A program made the position numbers and the translations under genes. Shown here piece by piece: positions 36,721 to 47,930 of a stretch of 64,000 nt of DNA (positions within the stretch are counted from its first letter, which is position 1; each line of letters begins with the position of its first letter). The stretch spans positions 170,481,001 to 170,545,000 of the forward strand of contig NC_090989.1 of NCBI RefSeq assembly GCF_041146395.1, in the 5' to 3' direction. Under the pieces are notes generated by a model. The model had not been told where the DNA came from. It saw only the letters and a list, made by a program, of their open reading frames with translations, and did not search any database. Source of the DNA: Eulemur rufifrons. Taxonomy: Eukaryota > Chordata > Mammalia > Primates > Lemuridae.

Positions 36721-39204
36721 GGGAGCCCGTGGCCAAGCAAAGGCGGGAAATGGAGTTGCCCCATTTGCAACAAGCTGGAGGCTGAGTGGGTGGGTGGGAG
36801 AGGGGAGGAGGGTGGCGACTCCCTTTCTGGGTTAGGGAAGCAACCCTGACTTCCCAAGAGCAAGGGGCAGAAGCCTCCCCAGTCCCTTACCGGTAGGACT
36901 GACTTCTGCCCTCCTACCTCTTCCCCAACTTTGGAAGGAATTTCACAGGTAACTCTCACGTTTGAAATAACTGTTTTCCTTGGAGTTAAAATAAAGACGA
37001 TGAAGTGACTTGGAATCTAAGCATTTGAAGAATCCACATTCAAGGAACTGACACTTCAAGCACGAAGGATAGAATCAGGTTCAGACTCAAGCTGTTTCTT
37101 TACTGTTCATCTCCATGTCATTCAAACACACTCTTTAAAAGAATCTATGAGAGCCAGTGGTATTATCTCCATCCCGTTTCTTATTAGGCATTCTGCCTCA
37201 CCAGCCCCCTCAGTGAGAAAGCTTTACTGAGAGACTTGTAGCTTTGGAAAGGTAAATTTTCTCTATTGGCGGATGGTCAGTCTTCGGCAAACATAGCAAG
37301 ACAGGGAGGCAAGACAGTGAACACCCACAGACTGTCAAAGGAAGGAGAACGTCCCTGCCCGCCTTTCCATAATCCAGGTATCACAGCGTCATGTGCAAGC
37401 ATCCTCCAAGAATTAATTACTACAATTTGGACAAGAGGAAGTGAAGAGGCTAAAAGATGTTCTGAGATGAAGAATCACAAGAAAACAGGAAAAGCAGGTA
37501 AAGGAAGCAAAGGGCATTCCTCTTTCTGGGGTGGAGGAAGGGGAAGAACCTAGAATACAAAGGGGTGGGTCCTGCATGGCAAAGCAGTCTCAATGACGAG
37601 GGAGGAAGGTGGTAAGGCGGCAGGGCCATTTGGGTAACAAGGTAACATAGATCTTTCCTTCCAATGCAGTATGGGCTGGATTTCACAGCAGATGAGAAAA
37701 CAAAACTTATTCCTTCACATATGCTACGCAGTAAACGTGTGCGTGTACGCCCGAAAACTCCAGGGTGTGGAAGGACTGCATTTCTAATGCTCCTTTTCCT
37801 TCTGGTCACTCCTCATGGTCAGCAGACTCAACAATGGAGCCAGACTCACCAGGTTCCAACACCCCATCTCTCCACTTTCCATCTATGTGGTTGCAGATAA
37901 ATTAATTGCCTGTTTCCCCTGGTGTACAAAATGAAACAAAAACTATCCACTTGTTGTGAGGATAATACATAGAAAGTACCTGGCACAGTTCACCAGACAG
38001 AACAGGTACTCACTGTAACCTACTAGTACTATCCTTATTATGACGTTATTTCTATGTAAAGCATCTCAACAAAATGAAAGCGCTCATCCTCAACTTCTGA
38101 GGCAACCTGCAAAATGGAGCAGCTCCCAGGGCTCCAATTAGCAAAATGCAGACACCAGGACCCTCGCCATCACTAGACCTGTCAGAAAAAGTGAACGAGA
38201 TGCCTTTGGAAGAAAAACAGACTCGTTTGCATCATTCTTGATTCACATCCACTTTTAGGGAGGTGAAAAGGCCTTGAGAGCTGAATGCAAAGGATTCGCT
38301 TACATTTTTGGTTTGAGAGAAGCAAAAAACTTAAGGGAATAGTTTCCTTATCGACCATGTACATAATACATGGGAGCATTTACATCATTTCCCCCCTCAA
38401 TCATCATCAAAAAGAAAAAAGAAAAGCAGATACTACATAAAACTTTAAAAAGCCTTTAGCCACAACCTAATGCTAAAAAATGTAATTTGTATTTTATTAG
38501 TTTTCCACAAGAAAATGATTGTATAGTACAAATTACATTGCTCTTTCCCAAGGAAGCTGCATAGAGACTGTGCTAAAGGGGACAGAAATACAAAAGGCAC
38601 TCTCTTTATGAAAGAAAGAAGGGAACTTTTATTCAATAAGTATTCAAGGATGTAGCTTTCCAATCTTCAATAGGGGGAGAAAAATAGCTGTCATTTGGTT
38701 TGGAAATATCCCTAACAATAACAAATTATTTTCAATCAGAGCTCCAAAGACCAGGTTTCTTTATGCACAAGAGAAGCACAAGGAAAAGAGTCCATGAAAA
38801 TCTCCTCAGTTTTTATCAGAGACTACACACTCGATGTCAAAGACCAAGGCTCTCTGAGCTTGTGTGGTCTGCAGCATAAGCCAGAAGAGATACTTAATTG
38901 CATTGCTTCTGAAGTCTCTTTTGTCACATGCCAAAAAAAAAAAAAAAAAAAAAATTAAAACCAGGAGGTCTTGGGCTAGCCTTCCTTCATGGGTGCCTGA
39001 CTTCTGGAGCTCAAGGGCAAGCTACACATGCAGTGCCTCAAGGGCACCGTTTAGAGAAGCAGTGAAGTGTAGACTCTTCTTTACCAGCAATTTTAAAGAA
39101 ATAACTGTGAGAAAAAGGCCAAAAATTTCCCTCACTGAACACATTCAAAGTAATTAGAGAAATCTTTAGGAATCGGATGAAATGTTGCAGAAAAGTGACC
39201 ACTT
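36721..39204. other. Intronic unique sequence right of the CpG island
   Basis: Contains one MIR fragment (37890-38045) and a poly-A run at 38933-38953. No exon is supported. 'ctggtgagtc' on the minus strand near 37845 resembles a donor but lies upstream of the candidate promoter. Confidence 0.45.
37890..38045 (+). mobile_element. MIR SINE fragment
   Basis: 'acaaaatgaaacaaaaacta', 'ttgttgtgaggataatacat' and 'gtacctggcacagttcacca' match the second half of MIR. Confidence 0.6.
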
Positions 39205-39455
39205 GGGAGGCAGTAGAGCATACTGGATATGAGAGTGGGATCTGGGGCCAGACTAGTTCAAAACCCCACCTCTGGCTCTTTCTCGGGGTGAATCATTGGG
39301 GAAACAACTTTACCTTGCAACACCTCCTCTTTCCCACCTGTACAATGGGAGTAAAAAGAGTTCCTGCCTCATGGAATTGTTATGAAAACTAAGTAGGTGA
39401 ATATGGGAAAAAGCACTTAGTTGAGTGCTCAGTATTATTCCTGGCACGTCAATCA
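39205..39455 (+). mobile_element. MIR SINE, nearly complete
   Basis: 'ggcagtagagcatactggat', 'gatctggggccagactagtt', 'ccacctgtacaatgggagta', 'catggaattgttatgaaaac' and 'agtgctcagtattattcctg' follow MIR from end to end. Confidence 0.8.
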
Positions 39456-39760
39456 CTGCTAGCTCTTGGGCGTGGATTTCCTCTAAGCTCCTGCTCTGCA
39501 TATGTCTTTCCAGAAATATGTATTGATGCATACCAAGCGCATAGCTCTGTTGGATATAATAAAGAGCTATAATACATCTATGAGTTTGCTAAAGGGCTTT
39601 ATAGTAATTTTTTAATAGAAATGTCCTTTGGATAAAATTATATTAAACTCACATGATACAGGCTGCATTTGCTAAGTAAAATGCAATAAAAATAAACATC
39701 AGCAGTCAAAAAGAAAGCAAAAATTAACAATCATAATAAAATAAAATCTGGGGGATAGAG

Positions 39761-40228
39761 CAGTGATCCCCAACCTTTTTGGTACCAGGAACCAGTTTCA
39801 TGAAAGACAATTTTTCCATGGACTTGGGGTGGAGAGGGGAGGGAATGGTTTTAGGATGATTCAAGCACATTACACTTATTGTGCAGTCAACCTCTCTGCT
39901 AATGATAATCTGTATTTGCAGCCTCTCCCCAGCGCTAGCATCACTGCCTCAGCTCCACCTCAGATCACCAGACGTTAGATTCTCATAAGGAGCGCACAAC
40001 CTAGATTCCTCACATGCACAGTTTACAGTACTGTTCAGTCTCCTATGCAAATCCAATGCCACCCACTGATCTGACAGGAGGTGGAGCTTATGTGGTGATA
40101 TGAGTGATGGAGAATGTCTGTAAATACAGATGGAGCTTAGTATGCTGGCTGCTGCTCACCTCCTGCTGTGTGGCCTGGTTCCTAACAGACCATGGACCAG
40201 TCTGGGGCCTGGGGGTTGGGGACCACAA
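39761..40228 (+). mobile_element. MER1-type hAT-Charlie DNA transposon, near full length
   Basis: Left end CAGTGATCCCCAACCTTTTT and right end '...gggggttggggaccac' are inverted copies. Inside are 'gacaatttttccatggactt', 'gggaatggttttaggatgat' and 'agattctcataaggagcgca'. The length of about 470 bp fits a nonautonomous MER1 element. It carries no open frame. Confidence 0.82.
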
Positions 40229-40373
40229 GGGCATACCCAAATCCCTACACAAAAGGGAATTATAGCCTTAAATGCATTTATTAGAGAATGAAAGAGACAC
40301 AAAATAAATGAATTATGCTTTCTACTCATAATGCTATAAAAATAAAAATGAAATAAACTTTAAAAAAAGCTGG

Positions 40374-41935
40374 AAAGTTCAACAGACATTGTTGGGACAA
40401 TTGGATATCCACATGCAAAAGAATGAAGTCTGACCCCTTACGTCACACCAAACACAAAGATTAATTCAAAACGAATCACAGACATAATGTGAGACCTAAA
40501 ATTATAAAACCCTTAAAAGATAACAAAGGAGAAGATCTTTATGACCCTGGGTTAAGCAATGACACTAAAAGCAGAAACAACAGGAGAAAAATAGGATAAA
40601 TCAGACTAGATCAAAATTGAAAAGCACTGTACTAAAAACGATAATACCAAGTTAGTGAAAAGACAACCCATAGAAAATATTTATGAATCATATATCTGGA
40701 TAAGGGACTTGTATTCAGAACATACGAAGAGCTCCTACAACTAAATAAAAAGACAAATGACCCAATTAAAAATAGGCAAAGACCTTGAACAGACATTTCT
40801 CCAAAGATGATACACAGGTGGCCAACAAGCATAAGAAGATGTTCAACATCATTACTCAATAGGGAAACACAAATCAAAACCACAATGAGATACCATTTCA
40901 TACCCACTAAGATTGTTATAATCAAAAAGACAATTATTAGAAAAGTACATGGAAAAACTGGAACTCTCATACATGGGAATATAAAATGGTGCACCCATTT
41001 TGGAAAATACTTTGCCAGTTCCTCAAAAAGTTAAAAGTTATGATACGATCCAACAATTTCACTCCTAGGTATACAACCAAGAGAAATTTAAAGACATACA
41101 TCTACACAAAAACTTTTACATAGGCTAGGCGCTGTGGCTCCTGCCTATAATCCTAGCACTGTGGGAGGCCGAGGTGGCAAGGATCGCTTGAGGCCAGGAG
41201 TTTGAGATTAGCCTGAGGAACATTGTGAGACCTCATGTCTACAAAAAATAGAAAAAATTAGCCAGGCATGGTGGTGCATGCCTATAGTCCCAGCTACTCA
41301 GCAGGCTAAGGTGAGAGGATTGCTTGAGCTCAGAAGTTTGAGGTTGCAATGAGCTCTGATGGTGCTACTGCACTCAAGTCTGGGCAACAGAGCAAGACCT
41401 TGTCTCAAAAAACAAATAAACAAAACAAAAAATTTGTACATGAAGGTTCATAACAGCATTATTATTCATAATAGCCAAAAAGTAGGAACAACTCAAATGT
41501 CCACTAAATAATGAATGTACAAAATGTGGCACTACCATGTAATAGAATATTATACATACAAAAGGAATGAAATATTGATACATGCTACAACATGGATGAA
41601 CCTTGAAAACATTACACTAATTAAAAGAAACCAAACACAAAATGCCATGTATTATTATATAATTCCATTTATATGAAATATACACAATAGGCAAATGTAT
41701 AGAGACAGAAAGTAGATTAGAAGTTACCTAGAGCTGTGGGAGTTGGAAGAAAACAGAATAGGACTATTAATGGGTACAGAGATTTTTTCTTGAGGTGATA
41801 AAAAAAATCCTAAAATTAGACTGTGATGACAGTTGTACAAACTTGTGGATAAACTAAAAAGCAATGAATTTCTTAAAACAAATGGGTGAATTGTTTAGTA
41901 CATGAATTATATTTCAATAGAAGTGTTTTTGAAAT
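40374..41935 (+). mobile_element. L1M ORF2 and 3' end, split by an Alu
   Basis: ORF2-derived blocks 'acaattggatatccacatgc', 'ccaaagatgatacacaggtg', 'aaaccacaatgagataccat', 'caacatggatgaaccttgaa' lead into the 3' UTR. An Alu sits at 41122-41427. Broken frames throughout. Confidence 0.87.
41122..41427 (+). mobile_element. Alu inserted in an L1M
   Basis: Full-length but diverged Alu ('ggctaggcgctgtggctcc'). Target-site duplications 'aaaaacttttacat' at 41108-41121 and 'aaaaatttgtacat' at 41428-41441 differ at two positions. It interrupts the L1M at 40374-41935. Confidence 0.93.
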
Positions 41936-41959
41936 GTAGAAAGAAAGAATAATGAAATT

Positions 41960-42425
41960 AGGTAGAAACATAGATAGGAAACTATAGGCAATTAAAAAAA
42001 ATCAAGAGAAAAAATTGCTTCCATGAAAGCACTAATAAAATAGAAAAACCTTTGGCAAATAGCACCATGAGTAGGGGAAGGAGAAATCATATATCATCAC
42101 CTTTAGGAACCAAAAAAGGAAATAATACAAACATAAAAAAGATTTATTTTCATGTATAACTGAATACCATGCAAACTTTATACCAATTAATTTGAAAATT
42201 TAGACAGAATGGATCGTTTTCTAGGATAATAAATTAACGAAATTGTCTTAAAAAGTAGTAGAAAACCTGAGCAGAGCAATGACTATAACTAAAATGAAGC
42301 AAAGTTAAAGAACTACCTCCTCCCTCCCTCTTCCCAGCTACTACAATGAAAAATACAAGTACCAATCAGGATATTTTTATGGACAGATTTTACCAAGACT
42401 TCAAAGCAGAGCACAGCACCCTTTA
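41960..42425 (+). mobile_element. Older L1 ORF2 fragment
   Basis: Decayed match to the middle of ORF2: 'atagaaaaacctttggcaaa', 'ttagacagaatggatcgttt', 'cctgagcagagcaatgacta', 'ggacagattttaccaagact'. It lies 3' of an L1 end, so it is a separate insertion. A tgaagcaaagtt/CT-rich gap interrupts it. Confidence 0.65.
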
Positions 42426-42761
42426 AGTAAACCCAATTACATATATGCTCTCATTATGTATTTTCTATAGGTTCATACATATTTATGAATGATTAAAAAA
42501 CATCTCAGCAGAGTATTTTTAAATGATCTATGGATACTAGACAAAGAAAATAGCATGGTATTGAGATGGTCAAAGGGAATATTGAAATTCACTGTGCTGC
42601 TTCTATTTTTAATAAAGAATTTTATATGTATTGCTTACATAACAAAAAAGTAATCTGACAGTTACTTCAAATGAAAAAAATAAAGGTATTGTTTGGAAAT
42701 ATGTTTTAGATTTTCTGCCTGGTTGATTGAACCATGGAGGACAGATAAGAGGGAGGCATTA

Positions 42762-42778
42762 TTGCCACCTGATGGCAA
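42762..42778. promoter_or_regulatory. CTCF-like near-palindrome
   Basis: TTGCCACCTGATGGCAA is an exact inverted repeat apart from its centre. It matches most positions of the CTCF core CCASYAGRKGGCA. It sits in non-repetitive sequence just right of an old L1 ORF2 fragment and left of an MLT1 LTR. Single-motif evidence only. Confidence 0.3.
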
Positions 42779-42896
42779 CTAAGTCTATTAATAATTGTAG
42801 GCAAAATCTCTAAGGAACTAAAGCCTCCTAAATGCTGGACTTGAAAGCCTGAACATAAATTTAAAGCAGAAATAATAAAAAGGAATAGCCTTGGAT

Positions 42897-43327
42897 CTTA
42901 GTCCATTTGTGCTACTTTAACAAAATACCCGAGACTGGGTAATTTATAAAGAACAGAAATTTATTTCTCATCGTTCTGGAGGCTGGGAATTCAAGGCACT
43001 AGTCGGTGTCTGGTGAGGCCTGGTTTCTCCTTCCAAGACGGCACCTTGTTCCCGCGTCCACTGGAGAGGACAAATGCAGGGTCCTCTATGACAGAGAAGT
43101 GGAAGAGAAGGAACCCACTCTCTCAAACTCTCTTTATAAGGGCCCTAATCCCAGCCATGAAGATGCCCCTCATGACTTAATCACCTCCTAAAAGCCCGAC
43201 CTCTTAATACTATCATACTGGCCATTAAGTGTCTTCTCCCCCTGCCCCCGGCCATGCTATCCTTCCGAAATGAAGGCCATTAAGTGTCAACACATGAATT
43301 TGGGGGGATATACTCAGACCACAGCAC
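42897..43327 (-). mobile_element. MaLR solo LTR (MLT1/MST type), minus strand
   Basis: Reverse-oriented LTR: 'ttagtccatttgtgctactt', 'gagactgggtaatttataaa', 'ctggaggctgggaattcaag', 'ggtgaggcctggtttctcct', 'gacttaatcacctcctaaaa', ending 'ccacagcac', so the sense strand begins 'gtgctgtggtctgagtatat'. A 41-bp GC-rich filler between two copies of GGCCATTAAGTGTC (43220-43233 and 43275-43288) is not part of the usual LTR. Confidence 0.82.
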
Positions 43328-44429
43328 CTTGTAATTTTCATAGTACCAAAATTTCCTTGGTTCTAAGATGTCATTAATTATAAGATACATCTTTTAATTA
43401 ACAGCTTTTCAGGAAAAAAGAAAATTACCACATTAAATACGCACATCTATGTTTAAAAACATCCAAATGCAGAAAAAAATATATGTATCTGAGAATCGAG
43501 AAATATTGGTATTATATGACAAATAACACACGGATGAAAATGAAAAACTCCAAATCATAACATTTTAGGCTGTGTGTTGGGATTCTGCAGCAAACTCATG
43601 CCTGGATAATGATATTTAGTTAGATATTGGCATTAATGTATAATGATTATTTAAGAAATAACAAATACTGCTGGGGAAAGGGAAGTAAAACAAAAGTGCC
43701 TCAATTTATCCAATGCCTCTTACATTGGCTAAGGGCCTAATTATAATATCAACATATAACAAAGAAGGGATATCAGGGTTGCAATTGTTCATGTTTTTTC
43801 CTGGATTATGGAATATGATGACTTTCATATAATGCCAACGACGAATAATAAATCACAGTTATTTATATGCCCACAGAGATGCACGTTTTCCTTATACTAA
43901 CCTTTGATTTCTACCATAAAAGAGAAAAGAAACCAAAAAGACCAGCTTGAAATACGACTTTTCAGCTGGATTTTAACTTGAATTGCCATGAATGTGTGAG
44001 GAAGTGGCCGCTTATGAAAAACAACTCCATTGACAACTCACTGGGTTTTGTTGGTCAACTGGGGAACCAAATAGAAAACGGAGAATAAACAGAATTCCCA
44101 CGACTATAAATTTCAACAAGAAATGGAAATAGAACTGACATGGAACATTTCCCTGAAAGTGTCACTTTTCTAGCATTACTTCTATCCAAGGTGCAAAAGA
44201 TGACCATCTTCTTGAATGGTACTCAAATGAGCTTCTCGACAGCTGTCTAAGAAAACACAGAAGCAGAAAACTTCTAGTTGTTATGCCCAAAACATTTCAT
44301 GCAATGAAAATATGCAACTTAAGATAGCTAATGAGAGAAGAACCATTCTGCAATGGCTCTATCAAAGATAAATGTTCCAGAAACTTCAAACTTGTATTGC
44401 ACAAGGGATGCTGTCAAAATTGACTCTTT
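43328..44429. other. Intronic unique sequence
   Basis: AT-rich, no transposon or gene recognised. The stretch 43900-44230 is moderately complex and repeat-free. Confidence 0.4.
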
Positions 44430-44444
44430 AAATTTGTATGACTA

Positions 44445-44744
44445 AGGCTGGGCACAGGGCTCGCACCAAAAGTCCTAGCATTTTTGGGATTTGGGAGGCC
44501 GAGGCAGGAGGATCTCTTGAGGTCAGAAGCTGAAGACCAGCCTGAGCAGGAGTAAGAGCCCATCTCTACAAAAAATAGAAAAATTAGCCGGGTGTGGTGG
44601 CCTGTGCCTGTAGTCCCAGCTACTCAGGAGTCTTAGGCAGGAGAATTGCCTGAGCCCAGGAGTTTGAGGCTAAAGTGAGCTATGATGATGCCACTGCACC
44701 CTAGCCCTGGCAACTGAGCAAGACCCTGTCACCAAAAAAAAAAA
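44445..44744 (+). mobile_element. Alu
   Basis: Diverged dimeric Alu ('ggctgggcacagggctcgca') with an A tail. Target-site duplications 'aaatttgtatgacta' (44430-44444) and 'aaatttatatgacta' (44745-44759) differ at one base. Confidence 0.93.
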
Positions 44745-44759
44745 AAATTTATATGACTA

Positions 44760-45649
44760 CACCTCATTACAAAGGATACAAAATCACATCCCTCCTTCCT
44801 TAAAACTAACTGTACAACCTACTTTGAACCTATGGTCGAATTATCTTTGTCTTTTGTGCTGTGAGTCTCGCTGGCTTCAGAACACAAATTAGAGCTCTTA
44901 GCATAATATTCTCCATGTGCATATTAGAACTCTTTACCTGTAGAACTTTACACTACACTCACCAGCCAAATGAGCTCCTGAATAAATCTGCCACAACAAA
45001 TAAATAAAGGGGGCAGAAAATAGAGCTTTGATACTGGCTGGGGAGTGTGATGTGAAAGGCCATTGTGTTTCACTGGAGCCCAGGCACCACCGTAGGAAGT
45101 GCTCTCTTCTTGCAGACGGACAAAGACTCAGTGACGGAGAGCCCAAGAGTTGGCAATAAAAGAAAAAAAAACAGTCCTCATAGGACAACCAGACCCTTCT
45201 AGAGTGCCTGACCTACTTTTAGAGCATGCTGAAGGGCTTTCAGCAGATCAGAGTTAATGAAGGGGAGAGAAAAAATAAGTCTACAATATTACAGTCAGCA
45301 TTTTAATGTGCCCATCAGTGTACCTTATGTTAGTAAATTATAAATTGTCCAACTTCGGCTTGATAGTAGATTTGTTATCCAGTAGACTTATCTCAACTGC
45401 AATTGCTCTAGCAAATGTCAAGCATTTTGGTCACAGAATTACAGAACCGAATTCTGAAATAAAGCCTACTTTTATCCACAACACAGAGATGAGGTCCAGC
45501 AAGTCCTACTGTGTGGCAGGGTACATACATTTAAGAGACCCGATTTCCTTCCTCCCTCACATCCACTCAACTGCCCACTAAACAGTTACCCTAAAATTAA
45601 CAAAGGGTGTATACTTCTACTCATCAGAGATACACGGATATATTTCTGC
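44760..45649. other. Intronic unique sequence
   Basis: Nothing recognisable besides short purine runs. Open frames are short and featureless. Confidence 0.4.
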
Positions 45650-45850
45650 AGTTTGCTAACCTACTACGTGCGAGGGCCTCTCTTGGTCTTCTCATGCGTT
45701 ATGTTAATCAACCCTCCCTACAAGTCTATGGGGATGATACTATCATCCCAGTTTTTTAAATTAAGAGACCTCGGGGAAGTAATTTATTCAAGATCACAAA
45801 TCCAGAGAATAGAGGGGCTGTGAGTCAACCACTTATCTGTCCCCACCCGA
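45650..45850 (-). mobile_element. MIR SINE, minus strand
   Basis: 'tatggggatgatactatcat', 'ttaagagacctcggggaagt' and 'tattcaagatcacaaatcca' match reversed MIR. Confidence 0.7.
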
Positions 45851-46399
45851 AACCCATGTTTCCTCAACAATCACAACACTGCCTCGCCGTGCCCTGAAAG
45901 CTGAAGAGGGTGCTTTCCCCAACAATGCCCTTGAAACTCCGTTCTGGTCAACACTGATGTGGGTTCTTAAGGCAAGTTCCAATAACAGCCTAAGCCACTA
46001 CGATTTGTTTTTCCACTCCAATTTTTTTTTTCCTACATATTTCAGAAATACATATATCAATCACAGTAACATAACTCACTATAATGTGGTTTGAGATGCC
46101 CAGGTCATCCCCAACATACAGGAGCTTAGTGTGCAAACAGACTTCCAGGAAAAGTGCCTTGCTGTCAGACAGCTGGCAGCTACACTGGTTCCTCCCAGAG
46201 CAGAGGATTCTTTTCTCCTTGCTGACCTTCCGCCCTTTCTGCTACAAGTCATACGCTCTCGGAAACTGCTACTGCCTCTAACCCTGAAGCAGCTTTGCAC
46301 CAGGTTGGCAGTGGTAAAGGCAGGCAAGGTCTCCGTTAACAGAGGCGGTGTCTTCATCAACGCTCTCACCATGACCATTGTCCATCACAGCAATCCCCA

Positions 46400-46560
46400 C
46401 GTGAGAAGTGCTTTCAGGAGTCCAAGCACTGTGCTAGGCCTCACACCAACCCTTTAAGGGAGACACTGTTATCTCTACGTTGTAAATGAGGAAACTGAGT
46501 CTCTGAGACGCTAACTGACAAGGTAGGGAGAGGTGATAAAAGACGAAGCCCAGTTAGCAT
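46400..46560 (-). mobile_element. MIR SINE, minus strand
   Basis: 'ccaagcactgtgctaggcct', 'tacgttgtaaatgaggaaac' and 'tgagtctctgagacgctaac' match reversed MIR. Confidence 0.75.
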
Positions 46561-46919
46561 TCCTGCATGCTGCCCACCACTACCCAGGGCAGGGACATTT
46601 CTTTAATTGGCTCCTATGACTACATTTTATTTTATTCTCTCCTTTTCAGAAACTCACTTCTGGTTTTCACATCCTACTTGCAAAGACGAAATTCTTAGGC
46701 AAACTGATATGACCTCTAGTGTTCCTTTGTAAAATCCGCTGCTTTAGCCTATTATGTATTATGCATGCAGTCACTGTCTTTCCTTTTGTACTACAAGTAT
46801 AAAAAAAAGAAAAAGAAGAGCACAAAAGGAAAGAGAAGGTAGAAAAAATGTTAGACATCTTAATGGGCAGTTCATCTGATATGAGAATATTTTATATAAG
46901 TTTTTTTAATTGAGATACT

Positions 46920-47115
46920 ATTCGCCCGTGCCTTCTTTGTGCCTGGAATTATGCTAGAGATTTACATACATGTCCTCATGTCATTCTCATCACAACCTAT
47001 AAAGCAGGTATTACCAGCCCCAGTCTACAGGTGAAGTTCAAAAAGGTTAGACAACCTGTGCAAGCTCAGCTAATAACCAACAGAGTTAGAATTGAAAACC
47101 CAGTTCTTTCTATAA
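46920..47115 (-). mobile_element. MIR SINE, minus strand
   Basis: 'aattatgctagagatttaca', 'agcaggtattaccagcccca' and 'aaaaggttagacaacctgtg' match reversed MIR. An L1M follows. Confidence 0.7.
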
Positions 47116-47124
47116 ATCAGAAAG

Positions 47125-47930
47125 AAAAAGACAATACAATTAAAAAGAAAAACGAGAAAAGATTTGAACAGGATATCCAAATAGACAATAAGCATTTGAA
47201 AAGGTGTTCATATCATTCTACATCAGAAAAATTCGAATTAAACTCACAGCGAGGGACCACTGCACGTCCGCCAAGGTGACAACAAAATCAAAAAGACTGG
47301 CAATACCAAATGTTTGTGATGAAGAGAAGCAATTGGAACTCTTACACAGTGTAGGTATGAGTGCAAATTGATACAACTACTTTGGAAACCGTTCGGCAAT
47401 ATTTATTACAGCTGAACATATGTCCGCACTGTGATCCAGCAATTCCACTCCTAGAATTGAGCACATATGTCCACATGTATAAAAATGTTCGCAGCAGTAG
47501 CTAAAAACTGGAGACAATTCAAATCAAATCCAAGAATGGATAAACAGACCATGATATAATCATACAATGAAAGACTGCACAGCAACAAAAAAAATCAAAC
47601 AACGTGGATGAATCTCATAGAGCAATGTTAGCAAAAGAAGTTACAACAACAAAAAAATGCATACTTCATGATTTCATTTATATGAAATTCAAGAATAACC
47701 TAGGGTGACAGCATCAGAATCATGGCTACTTTGGGGACGGAAGGGACGTATTCAACAGGAGGAGAGATGAGGGAGCTACTGGAATGCTCAGTGTTCCATA
47801 TACTGACCTGTGTAATGGTTATATGGATGGACGTGTGTGTAAAAATTCATCAGACTATGCACTTTAGATTTATATACTTACTATCTGTATTTTATCCCTT
47901 AACTTTTATTTTAAAAGGTCTCTGTTAGAA
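47125..47930 (+). mobile_element. Old L1M 3' end
   Basis: 'gatttgaacaggatatccaa', 'aagcatttgaaaaggtgttc', 'tccagcaattccactcctag', 'caacgtggatgaatctcata' and a 3' UTR ending 'cttttattttaaaagg'. Many stops. Confidence 0.82.
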
